Source: Tissierella simiarum
Lineage (GTDB): Bacteria; Bacillota; Clostridia; Tissierellales; Tissierellaceae
Direction: 5' to 3'
DNA: 64,000 bases
Assembly (NCBI RefSeq): GCF_018917865.1
Contig: NZ_JAHLPM010000004.1
Span: forward strand, 186,001-250,000
Under the pieces are notes generated by a model that ran no database searches, had not been told where the DNA came from, and was given only the letters and a program-made list of their open reading frames with translations. A program made the translations under genes and the position numbers. This document shows positions 18,809-28,600 of the stretch, piece after piece (position 1 is the first letter of the stretch; every line of letters begins with the position of its first letter).

Positions 18809-19414
18809 CTATAATATATTTCTTAAAAAAGTAATTCTATGTATCAGTGAAGCACCTAATAACTGTATAGCTTCTCTATGTTCTTTAGTGCCATAGCCTT
18901 TATTCTTCTTAAGATTATACCCTTCGTATTCTTTATCCCATTCTAAGCATAATCTATCCCTGTATACCTTCGCTATAATAGAAGCACAGGCAATTCCATG
19001 AGATTTTTCATCTCCCTTTATTATACCTTCTTGAGGTATCTGGGTGTCTATTTCTTCAGCATCTATTAATATAAAATCAGGTATAACTTGATTACCTTCC
19101 TTATCTTTTAAGTTGTCAACAGCCATCCTCATAGCAAGTCTAGTACTTTCTTTAATATTAATATTATCTATCATTTGAGAATTTACTTGACCCACACCAT
19201 AGGCTATAGCATTATTTAGAATTTTATCATATAAAAATTCTCTCTTTTTTTCAGATAACTTTTTCGAATCTTTTACCCCATCTATTACTAAATCTTTAGG
19301 CATAATTATTGCACAAGCCACTACATCTCCAGCTAAACATCCTCTTCCTACTTCATCTATACAGGCAATATATTTATACCCAGATGCATATATATGATTC
19401 TCTATTTCTAGCAA
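18809..19414 (-). CDS. rnhB: Ribonuclease HII
   Basis: RNase HII removes ribonucleotides from DNA and RNA from hybrids. The catalytic IDEVGRGCLAGDVVACAI motif is at about residues 19-36 and further conserved stretches are DSKKLSEKKRE, GDEKSHGIACASIIAKVYRD and YGTKEHREAI. About 201 residues. The start is TTG at 19414, nine bases after AGGGG; an upstream TTG three codons earlier overlaps the binding site. It is 12 bases downstream of rbgA, the same linkage as in Bacillus. Confidence 0.96.
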   Translation of the reverse strand: MLEIENHIYASGYKYIACIDEVGRGCLAGDVVACAIIMPKDLVIDGVKDSKKLSEKKREFLYDKILNNAIAYGVGQVNSQMIDNINIKESTRLAMRMAVDNLKDKEGNQVIPDFILIDAEEIDTQIPQEGIIKGDEKSHGIACASIIAKVYRDRLCLEWDKEYEGYNLKKNKGYGTKEHREAIQLLGASLIHRITFLRNIL

Positions 19415-19426
19415 AGTGAACAACCC

Positions 19427-20275
19427 CTATTCTTTAGGAAATTCTAGAGTAATATCCCCTATAACACCTTTTCTAAATTCATCTAATAAAATATTACTCA
19501 CCTTAGTAAAATCTACTTCTCCACCTCTAATAATACATCCCCTTTTTTGACCAATTTCAATCATAATATTTAAGGTAGATTTATTTTGTGTATTTATACC
19601 ATAACGATTTTCAATTAAATGGGGAGAAATACTAATAAGCCTTTCAATTAATTTAAAGGCTAAGGTTTCAATATCTAAAATTTCATCTTTAATGGCTCCT
19701 GTAAAAGCAAGATTTAATCCCACTTCTTTATCCTCAAATTTTGGCCATAAAATTCCCGGCGTATCTAATAATTCTAAATTACCTTTAGTCTTAATCCATT
19801 GATTTGATTTAGTAACTCCTGGTCTATTTCCAGTTTTAGCACCTTTTCTACCAGAAAGACTATTAATTAACGTGGACTTTCCCACATTTGGAATACCAAG
19901 TATCATGGCTCTTATTGGTCTATTTATTACTCCTCTTTTTTCATAAGACTTCCTTTTTTCTTCCGTAACCTTATAAGATAAGTTTATTAACTGATCTAAT
20001 CCTTTATTATTAATAGCATCTACAACAACAGAAGAAATTCCCTTAGTATTAAAATAATCCTGCCATAATTTATTTCCATAACCACTAGCTAAATCTGATT
20101 TATTCAAAATTATAACTCTTGGTTTATTTCCCACTATGGAATCTATTTCTGGATTTTGGCTACTAAAAGGTATTCTGGCATCAATTAATTCAAAAACTAC
20201 ATCTACCATAGTTAAACTTTTCTTAATTGATTCTCTAGTCTTCTTCATATGTCCAGGATACCAATTTATATTCAT
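19427..20275 (-). CDS. rbgA: Ribosome biogenesis GTPase RbgA (YlqF)
   Basis: RbgA is needed for late assembly of the 50S subunit. The 282-residue protein starts with INWYPGHMKKTRE and shows the circularly permuted GTPase order: NKSDLA (G4) near 58, then GIPNVGKSTLINSL (G1) and LDTPGILWPKF (G3), followed by a C-terminal ANTAR-like helical domain. ATG at 20275 follows GTAGGTGATTTT. It lies downstream of rplS, separated by a terminator-like hairpin. Confidence 0.97.
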   Translation of the reverse strand: MNINWYPGHMKKTRESIKKSLTMVDVVFELIDARIPFSSQNPEIDSIVGNKPRVIILNKSDLASGYGNKLWQDYFNTKGISSVVVDAINNKGLDQLINLSYKVTEEKRKSYEKRGVINRPIRAMILGIPNVGKSTLINSLSGRKGAKTGNRPGVTKSNQWIKTKGNLELLDTPGILWPKFEDKEVGLNLAFTGAIKDEILDIETLAFKLIERLISISPHLIENRYGINTQNKSTLNIMIEIGQKRGCIIRGGEVDFTKVSNILLDEFRKGVIGDITLEFPKE

Positions 20276-20290
20276 AAAATCACCTACCTA

Positions 20291-20323
20291 AATATAAATA
20301 AAATTGGGACTATAAAGTCCCAA
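20291..20323 (-). terminator. Rho-independent terminator after rplS
   Basis: On the minus strand TTGGGACT pairs with AGTCCCAA across a 4-base loop, followed by TTTTATTTATATT. It separates rplS from rbgA. Confidence 0.8.
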
Positions 20324-20327
20324 TACA

Positions 20328-20675
20328 TTAATAAGATTTCTTTTCTTTAACTTTAGCAGCTTTTCCTTGTCTGCCTCTTAAGTAGTACAGCTTAGCTCTT
20401 CTTACTTTACCTTTTCTAGTAACTACTAATTTTTCGATTCTTGGAGAATGTAGAGGGAATGTTCTTTCAACACCTACACCGTAAGAAAGTCTTCTTACTG
20501 TAAAAGTTTCTCTTGCTCCTCCACCTTGCCTTTTAATAACGGTACCTTCAAATACTTGAATTCTCTCACGAGTTCCTTCAACAACTTTGTAATGAACTTG
20601 AACAGTATCACCTACATTAAAGCTAGGTAAATCATTTCTTAATTGTTCATCTTCTAACATTTTTATTATATCCAC
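20328..20675 (-). CDS. rplS: 50S ribosomal protein L19
   Basis: L19 sits at the 30S-50S interface. Length (115 residues) and motifs are typical: [55 protein letters not shown] and a basic C-terminus ending KVKEKKSY. The start is GTG at 20675, eight bases after GGGAGG. It has its own promoter and a structured leader (see entries), and a terminator follows, so it can be expressed independently of trmD. Confidence 0.98.
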   Translation of the reverse strand: MDIIKMLEDEQLRNDLPSFNVGDTVQVHYKVVEGTRERIQVFEGTVIKRQGGGARETFTVRRLSYGVGVERTFPLHSPRIEKLVVTRKGKVRRAKLYYLRGRQGKAAKVKEKKSY

Positions 20676-20676
20676 T

Positions 20677-20745
20677 GTTCAAACCTCCCTTCTCCCTAGA
20701 CGTTCATGCTTCCTTAGCAGAGGACCATCCATAATTCCATACGTT
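20677..20745 (-). ncRNA. Putative L19 ribosomal protein leader
   Basis: The 5' untranslated region of rplS reads (RNA sense) GATGGTCCTCTGCTAAGGAA then GCATGAACGTC just before the ribosome binding site. Its position and GC-rich, stem-forming sequence in an AT-rich gap fit the autoregulatory L19 leader known in Bacillota. The identification is from memory of that motif and is not confirmed by a covariance model. Confidence 0.5.
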
Positions 20746-20749
20746 AGGT

Positions 20750-20778
20750 ATTATAGCATATACATATGCTAATTACAA
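20750..20778 (-). promoter_or_regulatory. Sigma-A promoter for rplS
   Basis: TTGTAA (20778-20773), 17-base spacer, TATAAT (20755-20750). The -35 box begins directly after the trmD stop. This gives rplS a transcript separate from the rpsP-trmD genes. Confidence 0.8.
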
Positions 20779-21516
20779 CTATTTTTTATCATCTAATTCA
20801 GATTTAATGATAGATAATATTAACTTTTCTTCTTCATTTAATAATCTATTTTCTAACAAATCGGGTCGCTTAATATAGGTTGATCTCAGAGATTGATACT
20901 TTTTCCATTCTCTAATATCTTGGTGATTTCCAGAAAGTAAAATTTCTGGTACTTCTAAATCTCTAAATGTCCTCGGTCTTGTATACTGCGGATATTCTAA
21001 TAACCCATTGTAGTGAGATTCATCTAAATAGGATTCATCTGTGCCCAAAACTCCAGGTATTAGTCTAATAATAGAATCTATAAGAACCATAGCTGGAACC
21101 TCTCCTCCTGTTAATACGTAATCTCCAATAGAAATTTCCATATCAATATAATTATCTATTATTCTATTATCTATACCTTCATAGTGACCGCAAAGCAGAA
21201 TTAAATGATTTTCCTTTGATAATTTATTCGCTATTTCTTGATTATATCTTTTCCCTTGAGGAGATAAATAAATAACCTTAGAATCATCTCGCTTTACACT
21301 ATTAATCGCTTCAAATATAGGTTCTGGTTTCATAACCATACCCTGTCCGCCACCAAAAGGATAATCGTCGACCCTTTTATGCTTATCTTTAGAAAAATCT
21401 CTTATATTAATACTATTTATTTCAGTCTTGTTTTTTTCGATAGCCCGGCCTATTATACTCCAATTAACAAAACTAGCGAAAAATTCAGGAAATAAAGTTA
21501 ATATATCAATCCTCAT
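20779..21516 (-). CDS. trmD: tRNA (guanine-N1)-methyltransferase TrmD
   Basis: TrmD methylates G37 of tRNAs reading CNN codons and prevents frameshifting. The 245-residue protein begins [17 protein letters not shown]. The trefoil-knot SAM site is [28 protein letters not shown] near residues 130-160, and [12 protein letters not shown] is present. Its start overlaps the rimM stop by 4 bases (ATGA). The order rpsP-khpA-rimM-trmD-rplS is conserved. Confidence 0.98.
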   Translation of the reverse strand: MRIDILTLFPEFFASFVNWSIIGRAIEKNKTEINSINIRDFSKDKHKRVDDYPFGGGQGMVMKPEPIFEAINSVKRDDSKVIYLSPQGKRYNQEIANKLSKENHLILLCGHYEGIDNRIIDNYIDMEISIGDYVLTGGEVPAMVLIDSIIRLIPGVLGTDESYLDESHYNGLLEYPQYTRPRTFRDLEVPEILLSGNHQDIREWKKYQSLRSTYIKRPDLLENRLLNEEEKLILSIIKSELDDKK

Positions 21517-22016
21517 TCTATCATTCCTTCAATTGGATCAATTATTATCTTTTTTTCTTTTATATTTATTTCAAGAAAAAATTGTCTCACTGCTGGTATT
21601 AAATATTCCTTATTGTTTTTTTCATCTTTAATTACATATACATCATTACTGGAAGCTTGTATAACATCTTCTACTATACCAATATTTTTACCCATTGAAT
21701 CAAATACCTGACATCCTAGTATATCATAAATAAAAAAGTGATTTTCTGGTAAAACAATTCTTTCTTCTTCATCTACATATATAAAATAATCTTTAAAAGA
21801 TAATATTTCATTTATATTATTATATTCTTTGAACTTAATTATAACTAATCCTTTATGGTACTTTACATTTTCTAATTCTACTTTTATCTTTTTTTCGCCT
21901 AAATAAGCTTTCTTTAAATCATCAAATCTTTCTAGATTGTCTGTTAAAGGAAAAACTTTTACTTCTCCTTTAATTCCATGGGTATTGATTATTTTTCCTA
22001 CTTTAATATAATCCAT
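21513..22016 (-). CDS. rimM: 16S rRNA processing protein RimM
   Basis: RimM assists maturation of the 30S head and binds S19. The 167-residue protein has an N-terminal RimM domain ([23 protein letters not shown]) and a C-terminal PRC-barrel ([39 protein letters not shown]). ATG at 22016 follows GGTGGGTG by five bases. It overlaps trmD by 4 bases. Confidence 0.96.
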   Translation of the reverse strand: MDYIKVGKIINTHGIKGEVKVFPLTDNLERFDDLKKAYLGEKKIKVELENVKYHKGLVIIKFKEYNNINEILSFKDYFIYVDEEERIVLPENHFFIYDILGCQVFDSMGKNIGIVEDVIQASSNDVYVIKDEKNNKEYLIPAVRQFFLEINIKEKKIIIDPIEGMIE

Positions 22017-22041
22017 TTCTTCACCCACCAGTTATAATATA

Positions 22042-22066
22042 AAGGGATTAGTTATGCTAATCCCTT
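22042..22066 (-). terminator. Hairpin between khpA and rimM
   Basis: AAGGGATTAG, which includes the khpA stop, pairs with CTAATCCCTT over 10 bp with a 5-base loop, followed by TATATTATAAC. The U-tract is weak, so it may be an attenuator or mRNA-stabilising hairpin rather than a full stop. Confidence 0.5.
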
Positions 22067-22295
22067 ACTGAATAATTTCTACTACAACTCTTTTATTTTC
22101 TTTAATGGCTGCTGCTTTAACTACTGTTCTAATAGCTTTGGCAATTCTACCCTGTTTTCCAATTATCTTCCCCATATCTTCTGGAGAAACTTTCAACTCG
22201 ATGATTACAGATTGAGTACCTTCTACCTCATTAACCTCTACTTCATTAGGATTGTCCACAAGAGCTTTTGCTATTATTTCTACTAATTCGCCCAT
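22065..22295 (-). CDS. khpA: KH-domain RNA-binding protein KhpA (YlqC)
   Basis: A 76-residue single-KH-domain protein. The RNA-binding GxxG loop is IIGKQGRIAKAIRTVV at about residues 45-60. KhpA, with KhpB, binds many mRNAs and influences cell elongation in Gram-positives. ATG at 22295 follows AGGAGGTG. It lies between rpsP and rimM, its standard position. Confidence 0.93.
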   Translation of the reverse strand: MGELVEIIAKALVDNPNEVEVNEVEGTQSVIIELKVSPEDMGKIIGKQGRIAKAIRTVVKAAAIKENKRVVVEIIQ

Positions 22296-22314
22296 TTTAA
22301 GCACCTCCTAGAAA

Positions 22315-22587
22315 TTATTCTTGTGTTTTGTTCTCAGTTTGCTTTTCATATAGACCATTTTCTTTAAATAGTCTATCAACAGTATCTGTTGGTTTAGCTC
22401 CATTTTTTAACCAGTTTATAGCTTTTTCATCATCTATTTTAACTGTTTTAGGTTCAGTTAATGGATTATAATAGCCTATCTCTTCAATAAATCTCCCATC
22501 TCTTGGAGAACGAGAATCAGCAACAACTATTCTATAGAAAGGGTTTTTCTTAGCACCCATCCTTCTTAATCTAATCTTAACTGCCAT
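22315..22587 (-). CDS. rpsP: 30S ribosomal protein S16
   Basis: S16 is an early-assembly 30S protein. The 90-residue sequence starts [36 protein letters not shown], nearly the family consensus, followed by [15 protein letters not shown] at 22587 follows AGGAGGTGAAAAA. It is 32 bases after ffh and 19 before khpA. Confidence 0.98.
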   Translation of the reverse strand: MAVKIRLRRMGAKKNPFYRIVVADSRSPRDGRFIEEIGYYNPLTEPKTVKIDDEKAINWLKNGAKPTDTVDRLFKENGLYEKQTENKTQE

Positions 22588-22619
22588 TTTTTCACCTCCT
22601 TTTAAATTTTAGTATCTAT

Positions 22620-23960
22620 TTAGAAAAAGGGGAATCCAAATTTCCCTTTTTTCTTCATTGTTTTTTCCATATCTGTAAATCGTTTCATCATCTTTTTAGA
22701 TTCTTTAAATTGTTTTAAAAGCTTATTTACTTCTTGGACTGTAGTTCCACTGCCCTTAGCTATTCTTTTTCTTCTACTGCTATCAATAATATCTGGGCTT
22801 TCTCTTTCTTTAACAGTCATAGACTGAATTATAGCCTGAATTCTTTTAATATCCTTTTCATTAACATCTAAATCCTTAAGAGCCTTAGAGTTAACTCCAG
22901 GAATCATACCCATAAGTTCATCTAAAGGTCCTAGACTTTTAACTTGTTCTAATTGATCTAAAAAGTCGTCAAAAGTAAACTGCTGAGTTCTTATTTTCTT
23001 TTCTAGTTCTAAAGCTTTTTGGGTATCTATATTGGCTTGAGCTTTTTCTATTAAACTTAAAACATCACCCATACCCAATATTCTAGAAGCCATTCTATCA
23101 GGATAAAATGGTTCTAACTGGTCAAGTTTTTCTCCCATACCTACAAACTTTATGGGTTTGTTCGTTACTGTTCTTATAGATAAGGCAGCTCCTCCCCTTG
23201 CATCCCCATCTAACTTTGTAAGTATCACTCCTGTAATACCAAGTCTTTCGTTAAAGGAATCTGCTACATTAACTGCATCTTGACCTGTCATAGCATCTAC
23301 TACCAAAAGTACTTCATTTGGTTTCACAGCCTCATGAATATTTTTAATTTCAGTCATTAAATCCTCATCTATATGAAGCCTTCCAGCAGTATCTATAATA
23401 ATAACGTCATTCCCATTCTTCTTACCATGCTCCATTGCTGCCTTTGCAATATCTACTGGGTCATGTTTATCTCCCATAGAAAATACAGGTACATTTACCC
23501 TTTCTCCTACAACCTCCAATTGTTTTATAGCAGCAGGTCTATAAACATCACAGGCAACTAATAAGGGTCTTTTGTTTTGTTTCTTAAGATTAGAGGCTAA
23601 CTTTCCAGATGTAGTGGTCTTACCTGCACCTTGCAGCCCACACATTAAAATGACTGTAGGTGGACTTGAAGAAAAGTTTAATTTCGATTCTTTTTCTCCC
23701 ATAAGCTTAGTTAGCTCTTCGTTAACTATTTTAATAACATGCTGGCCTGGTGTTAAGCTCTCCATAACTTCTGCACCAATAGCTCTTTCTTTCACTTTCT
23801 TGATGAAATCTTTAACCACCTTGAAGTTAACGTCAGCTTCTAAAAGGGCAAGTCTCACTTCTCTCATTGCTATGTCTACATCTTTTTCTGAAAGTTTCCC
23901 TTTCCCTTTTAATTTACCTAAAGCATTTTGAAGCTTTTCGGATAAACTTTCAAATACCAT
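22620..23960 (-). CDS. ffh: Signal recognition particle GTPase Ffh
   Basis: Ffh binds SRP RNA and signal peptides and targets nascent membrane proteins to FtsY. The 446 residues comprise an N domain, a G domain with [18 protein letters not shown] near 108, [13 protein letters not shown] and [13 protein letters not shown], and a C-terminal M domain (about 305-446) with the RNA-binding [18 protein letters not shown] motif. The ATG at 23960 overlaps the ylxM stop as TGATG, so the two are translationally coupled. Confidence 0.98.
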   Translation of the reverse strand: MVFESLSEKLQNALGKLKGKGKLSEKDVDIAMREVRLALLEADVNFKVVKDFIKKVKERAIGAEVMESLTPGQHVIKIVNEELTKLMGEKESKLNFSSSPPTVILMCGLQGAGKTTTSGKLASNLKKQNKRPLLVACDVYRPAAIKQLEVVGERVNVPVFSMGDKHDPVDIAKAAMEHGKKNGNDVIIIDTAGRLHIDEDLMTEIKNIHEAVKPNEVLLVVDAMTGQDAVNVADSFNERLGITGVILTKLDGDARGGAALSIRTVTNKPIKFVGMGEKLDQLEPFYPDRMASRILGMGDVLSLIEKAQANIDTQKALELEKKIRTQQFTFDDFLDQLEQVKSLGPLDELMGMIPGVNSKALKDLDVNEKDIKRIQAIIQSMTVKERESPDIIDSSRRKRIAKGSGTTVQEVNKLLKQFKESKKMMKRFTDMEKTMKKKGKFGFPFF

Positions 23961-24343
23961 CAATCAACAACCTCCCGGCTATTATCTAATATTTTACTTC
24001 CTATATCGTAAATTTCTTCAGCTTTTCTCTTAATTTTATCTTCATTGATATCTTCTGCTAATTCTTTAATCTCAATTGAAATTTTAACAATATTTTCTAT
24101 ATTTTTATGACTGCTGTAAAATTTTTTTACTAATCCTAAATTATTTTCATATTCATACAATTTATTTTCTGCTCTTTTTAAGGTATCATATACCCCTTGC
24201 CTGCTTATTCTAAGTTCTTCACCAATCTCTGCTAATGATAAATCATGAATATAATACAATTCAATAGCTAAATATTGTCTGTCACTAAGCAGTTTCCCAT
24301 AAAAATCAAAGAGGATACCCATTTCTACAATTTTATCAACCAT
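23960..24343 (-). CDS. ylxM: YlxM family SRP-associated DNA-binding protein
   Basis: The 127-residue protein has a sigma-70 region-4-like helix-turn-helix: [42 protein letters not shown]. YlxM proteins stimulate the SRP pathway in some streptococci. The ATG at 24343 has only a weak GGTG site, which abuts a 20-bp hairpin, so its translation may be restrained. It overlaps ffh by one base. Confidence 0.9.
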   Translation of the reverse strand: MVDKIVEMGILFDFYGKLLSDRQYLAIELYYIHDLSLAEIGEELRISRQGVYDTLKRAENKLYEYENNLGLVKKFYSSHKNIENIVKISIEIKELAEDINEDKIKRKAEEIYDIGSKILDNSREVVD

Positions 24344-24353
24344 ATTAATCACC

Positions 24354-24400
24354 AATAAAATAGTACTGTCAAGTTTTCTACTTGACAGTACTATTTTATT
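24354..24400 (-). terminator. 20-bp perfect hairpin between ftsY and ylxM
   Basis: Arms 24354-24373 and 24381-24400 are perfectly complementary over 20 bp (inner part ACTGTCAAG/CTTGACAGT) around a 7-base loop. The descending arm ends in the U-rich TACTATTTTATT. It probably terminates the smc-ftsY transcript, and its end is 10 bases from the ylxM start codon. Confidence 0.8.
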
Positions 24401-24428
24401 ATATGGTTACTACTTTGTCAACTATAAT

Positions 24429-25646
24429 TTAGCTAAAAATAGCATCTACGAAGTCATCTACTTTAAATTCTTGTAAGTCTTCAATTCCTTCACCTACACC
24501 AATAAGTTTTACAGGTAATCCAAGCTCTGATTGTAAAGCAATAACTACGCCACCTTTAGCAGTACCATCTAATTTAGTTAAAGCAACGCCAGTTATTTTT
24601 GCTACTTCTTTAAATACTTTAGCTTGATTAATTCCATTTTGTCCTGTTGTAGCATCTAATACTAATAAAATTTCCTTTGTCGCTTCTCCATATTCTCTTT
24701 CAACAACTCTAAATATTTTATTAAGTTCATTCATTAAATTAGACTTATTATGAAGTCTACCAGCAGTATCACATATTAAAACATCACATTTTCTAGCCTT
24801 TGCTGCTTGAATTCCATCATAAATAACTGCTGCTGGGTCAGCCCCCTCACTATGAGCAATAAAATCCACTCCTGCTCTATTACTCCATTCTTCAAGTTGT
24901 TCTATAGCAGCAGCTCTAAAAGTATCACCTGCAGCAATTAAAACTTTCTTCCCTTGTTTTTTAAGGTTATGGGATAATTTTCCAATTGTAGTGGTTTTCC
25001 CTACACCATTAACTCCTACAACTAAAATCACTGCAGGAGATGGATCGAGTACTATTTCATTTCCTACTCCAGGTTCTTTCATTATTTCTTTAATTTCTTC
25101 CTTTAATAAATCTTTTATCTCATCTGGATTCGTTGTTTTCTCTTCTCTCACTCTATCTTTTAATCTATCTATTAATTTCATAGTAGTATTAACACCAACA
25201 TCTGCAGTAACTAGTACTTCTTCCAATTCATCAAAGAGTTCATCATCAATTTTAGCATAGGATTTTAATATACTATCAATTTTATCTGTCATATCTTTTC
25301 TGGTCTTAGTCAATCCATCTTTAAGTTTCTCGAAAAAACCTTTTTTCTTAGGAGGTGCTTCTTCAATTATCTCTTCTATATCTGTTTCTTTTACCTCCTC
25401 TAATTCTTCTATAAAATCATATGCCTCATCATTTTCTTTTTCTATAATACTTTCTTCATACTCATATTCCTCTTCAACTATTTCTTCTTCAAGTTCCTCC
25501 TCAAGTATCTCTCCTTCAAGCTCTTCCTCCATTATATCTTCATCTATTTCTTCCTTAAGTTCTTCTTCAACTATTGGTAAATCTTTTTCTATTACTTCTT
25601 CTTCGTTTTTCTTATCCTTCTTCTTCCAATTCAGCCATTTAAACAT
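24429..25646 (-). CDS. ftsY: Signal recognition particle receptor FtsY
   Basis: FtsY is the membrane-associated GTPase that receives the SRP-ribosome complex. The 405-residue protein has a very acidic N-terminal extension (about 12-100; runs of EEELEEE), then the N domain (KKGFFEKLKDGLTKTRKDM) and the G domain with GVNGVGKTTTIGKLSHNL, DTAGRLHNKSNLM and TKLDGTAKGG. ATG at 25646 follows GAGGAGGATATGAA. It is 14 bases downstream of smc. Confidence 0.98.
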   Translation of the reverse strand: MFKWLNWKKKDKKNEEEVIEKDLPIVEEELKEEIDEDIMEEELEGEILEEELEEEIVEEEYEYEESIIEKENDEAYDFIEELEEVKETDIEEIIEEAPPKKKGFFEKLKDGLTKTRKDMTDKIDSILKSYAKIDDELFDELEEVLVTADVGVNTTMKLIDRLKDRVREEKTTNPDEIKDLLKEEIKEIMKEPGVGNEIVLDPSPAVILVVGVNGVGKTTTIGKLSHNLKKQGKKVLIAAGDTFRAAAIEQLEEWSNRAGVDFIAHSEGADPAAVIYDGIQAAKARKCDVLICDTAGRLHNKSNLMNELNKIFRVVEREYGEATKEILLVLDATTGQNGINQAKVFKEVAKITGVALTKLDGTAKGGVVIALQSELGLPVKLIGVGEGIEDLQEFKVDDFVDAIFS

Positions 25647-25660
25647 TTCATATCCTCCTC

Positions 25661-28600
25661 TTAGCTTGCAATTTCATCTATGTTATCTTTTAGTTTTATA
25701 GATATTAATTTACTTACACCTTCTTCCTCCATAGTCACACCATATAAAATATCTGACATTTCCATTGTAGTCTTCCTATGGGTAATCATAATAAATTGTG
25801 TATTATAACAAAAAGTTTTTAAATAATTTGTATATCTACTAATATTGGCCTCATCAAGGGCAGCATCAATTTCATCAAGGATACAAAAAGGTGCTGGTTT
25901 AGTTTGTAATATTGCAAATAAAAGAGCAACTGCTGTTAGTGATTTCTCTCCACCAGATAACAAAGTTAAACTTTGAAGCTTTTTTCCTGGAGGTTGAGCA
26001 TTTATTTCTATACCTGAGTTTAAAATATTTTCTTCATCCTCTAATACTAAGTTAGCTTTACCTCCATCAAAAAGAATGGTAAACACTTCTGTAAATTTTT
26101 CTTTAATTTCATTAAAACTATCAATAAACTGAACCTTCATTTTATTTTCCATATCCTTAATAACTTCTTTTAGATTTTCTTTTGCTGTTAATAAATCTTT
26201 TTGCTGTTTTGTGATAAACTCCAATCTTTCTTTAAGTTTTTTAAACTCTTCAATGGAACCAAGGTTTACAGATCCTAATTCTTTTATTTCTCCTTTTAAT
26301 TTTTTTACTTCTACCGTGGCATCCTGAATGTTATCAATATCCATCTTATATTCAATAGCTTCTTCATAGGTAAGTTCATAGTCATCAAGCAGCTTCTTAT
26401 GATAATTTTCTAGTTGAACAGAAAATCTAGTTAATTTTACTTCTAGAGTATTTTTAAGCCTTTCAATTTCATTTATTTTATCGTTAATTTCCTTTAGTCT
26501 ACCTTGTTCTAAATAAAAATTTTCCATAAAATTTTCTTTATCTTTCTTTAAATCATCTAATTCTTTTGTTACCCTTTCTTCTAAAACAATTAATTTATTT
26601 ATAACCTCTATTATTGACCTTTTGGATTTTACAAGTTCTTCAATATTATTTTGGGTTTCTAATATAAGTTTTTCTTTTTCTATTATCATTTGACCACTGG
26701 TATGAATCTCTTTGTCATTTTCAGATAGCTTTTCTTCTAAAGATTCTAACTTGTTTTCTGTTAAGTTAATATCAATTTTTAAATTTGTAACAATTTTAGA
26801 CAGTTCTTCCTTAGAATTTTTTTCTTCATCTAGATTTCCTACTAATTTTTTTACCTTTTCTTTAATAGATAAACTACTCTTTTCTAGTTCGGATAAACGA
26901 TAATTAATATCCTCCTTTTTACCATCTAACTCCAGCACTTCTTCCTCTAGGCTGCAGATTTCATTACTGTATTTCAGTACAGTATCTTCTAATCTGCTAA
27001 TCTCAGAGTAGCATTTATTCTTCTCATTTTCTATTCTGATTATTTCATAATTAGTATTCTTTATTAAAGAATCTAGCTCTATTATTTCTTCTTTAGTATT
27101 ATCTAAGGTACTTTTTTGAAGATGTCTTTCTTCCTCAAGCCTCTTTTGTATGTTGGATAACTCTTTAATTTCCTTTTCAAGCTTTTCAATCCTATACTTA
27201 CGATTAATCAAAGTTCCCGTAGATTTTCCAAAACTTCCTCCTGTCATCGAACCTCCAGGATTTATTAAATCTCCTTCTAGTGTTACTATTCTAAAAGAGT
27301 AGTTATACTTATTAGCAAGTTTAGTTCCATAATCTAAGTTTTCTACTATCACAGTTCGTCCTAATAAGTACTGAAAAATATTTTTATATTCTTCATTAAA
27401 AGTAACTAACTCAGATCCTAAACCTAAAACTTTAAATTTTTCTCTATCAGAAGGATTTATATTTAAAGTATTCCCTTTTATAGTATTCAAAGGTAAAAAT
27501 GTGATTCTACCAAGATTATGCTTCTTTAAATAATCTATTATTTTTTTAGCATCTCTCTCATTTTCTGTCACTATATTTTGTATATTTGAGCCTAAACTAA
27601 TATCTATAGCTCTTTCATACTTCTCTTCTACTTTTATTAAATCTGCTATTACTCCTATCAATCCTTCATTAACACTAGAATCTTTTTTAGAAGCTAACAA
27701 TAGCCCTTTAACACTTTTATAATATCCTTCATAACCATCTTCCATATTTTTTAACAAATTATAACTAGACACCAATCCTTGTGCATTTAATTGATTTTCA
27801 TTAATCTTTTTATTTAGTAAATCATAATTATTTCTATTCTCTAAATCTTGATTGTTTAACTCTCTAAGTTTTGTTTCAAAAGAAACTAATTTTCCCTTTA
27901 TTTTATCTTCCTCTGCTTCTAATAACTTAGATTTATTAGTTACTAAATCTTTATCTTTGTTTATAAGATCAATTTCTTTTGTCAACTGACTTATTCTTTT
28001 CTCCATATTTTCATAAAAAGAATTAATACTATTTAACTCGCTTTTTTTATCAGAAATTAGGTTATAGATATTTATTATATTGTTTTTTTCTCCTTCTATA
28101 ATCTTTTCTTTTCCACCTAAATCCGTTATTATCCTGTTTAATTCTATATCTTTATCTTTATAACTTTCTACTAAACTATTAAAGCTTATTAATGTATTAT
28201 CTTTTTCTATAATTAAATCTGCTTTGATTTTTTCTAAATTATTCAAATTAATATCTAATGTTTTTCTTTCATCTTCTAATCTTTCTAAATCTTTTTGATA
28301 ATATTTCTCTTTTTCTTCAAGAAGAGTTATGTCATTTTTATTTTTCTCTAATTGATTTATTATTTGATATTTTTCTTTTTGAATTTTTTCTATTTTGCTA
28401 TCCATCTCTTCTGTTGTAGATTTCAAAAAGTTATATTTCTCTTCAATATTAATCTTTTCATCAATCATAGTTTTTATTTCATTTTCTAAAGTTTCTCTTT
28501 CTTTAGAAATTTCTTTAGATTGAAGATTTAATCTTTCAATTTCCCTAATGAATAAGTTTACTTCTAATTCTTTTAATCGATTAGATAGTTTTATAAAAGA

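Noticed and set aside
25430-25600. Repeat-rich acidic segment of ftsY as a possible microsatellite
   Set aside because: The units are imperfect and the acidic N-terminal extension is normal for FtsY.
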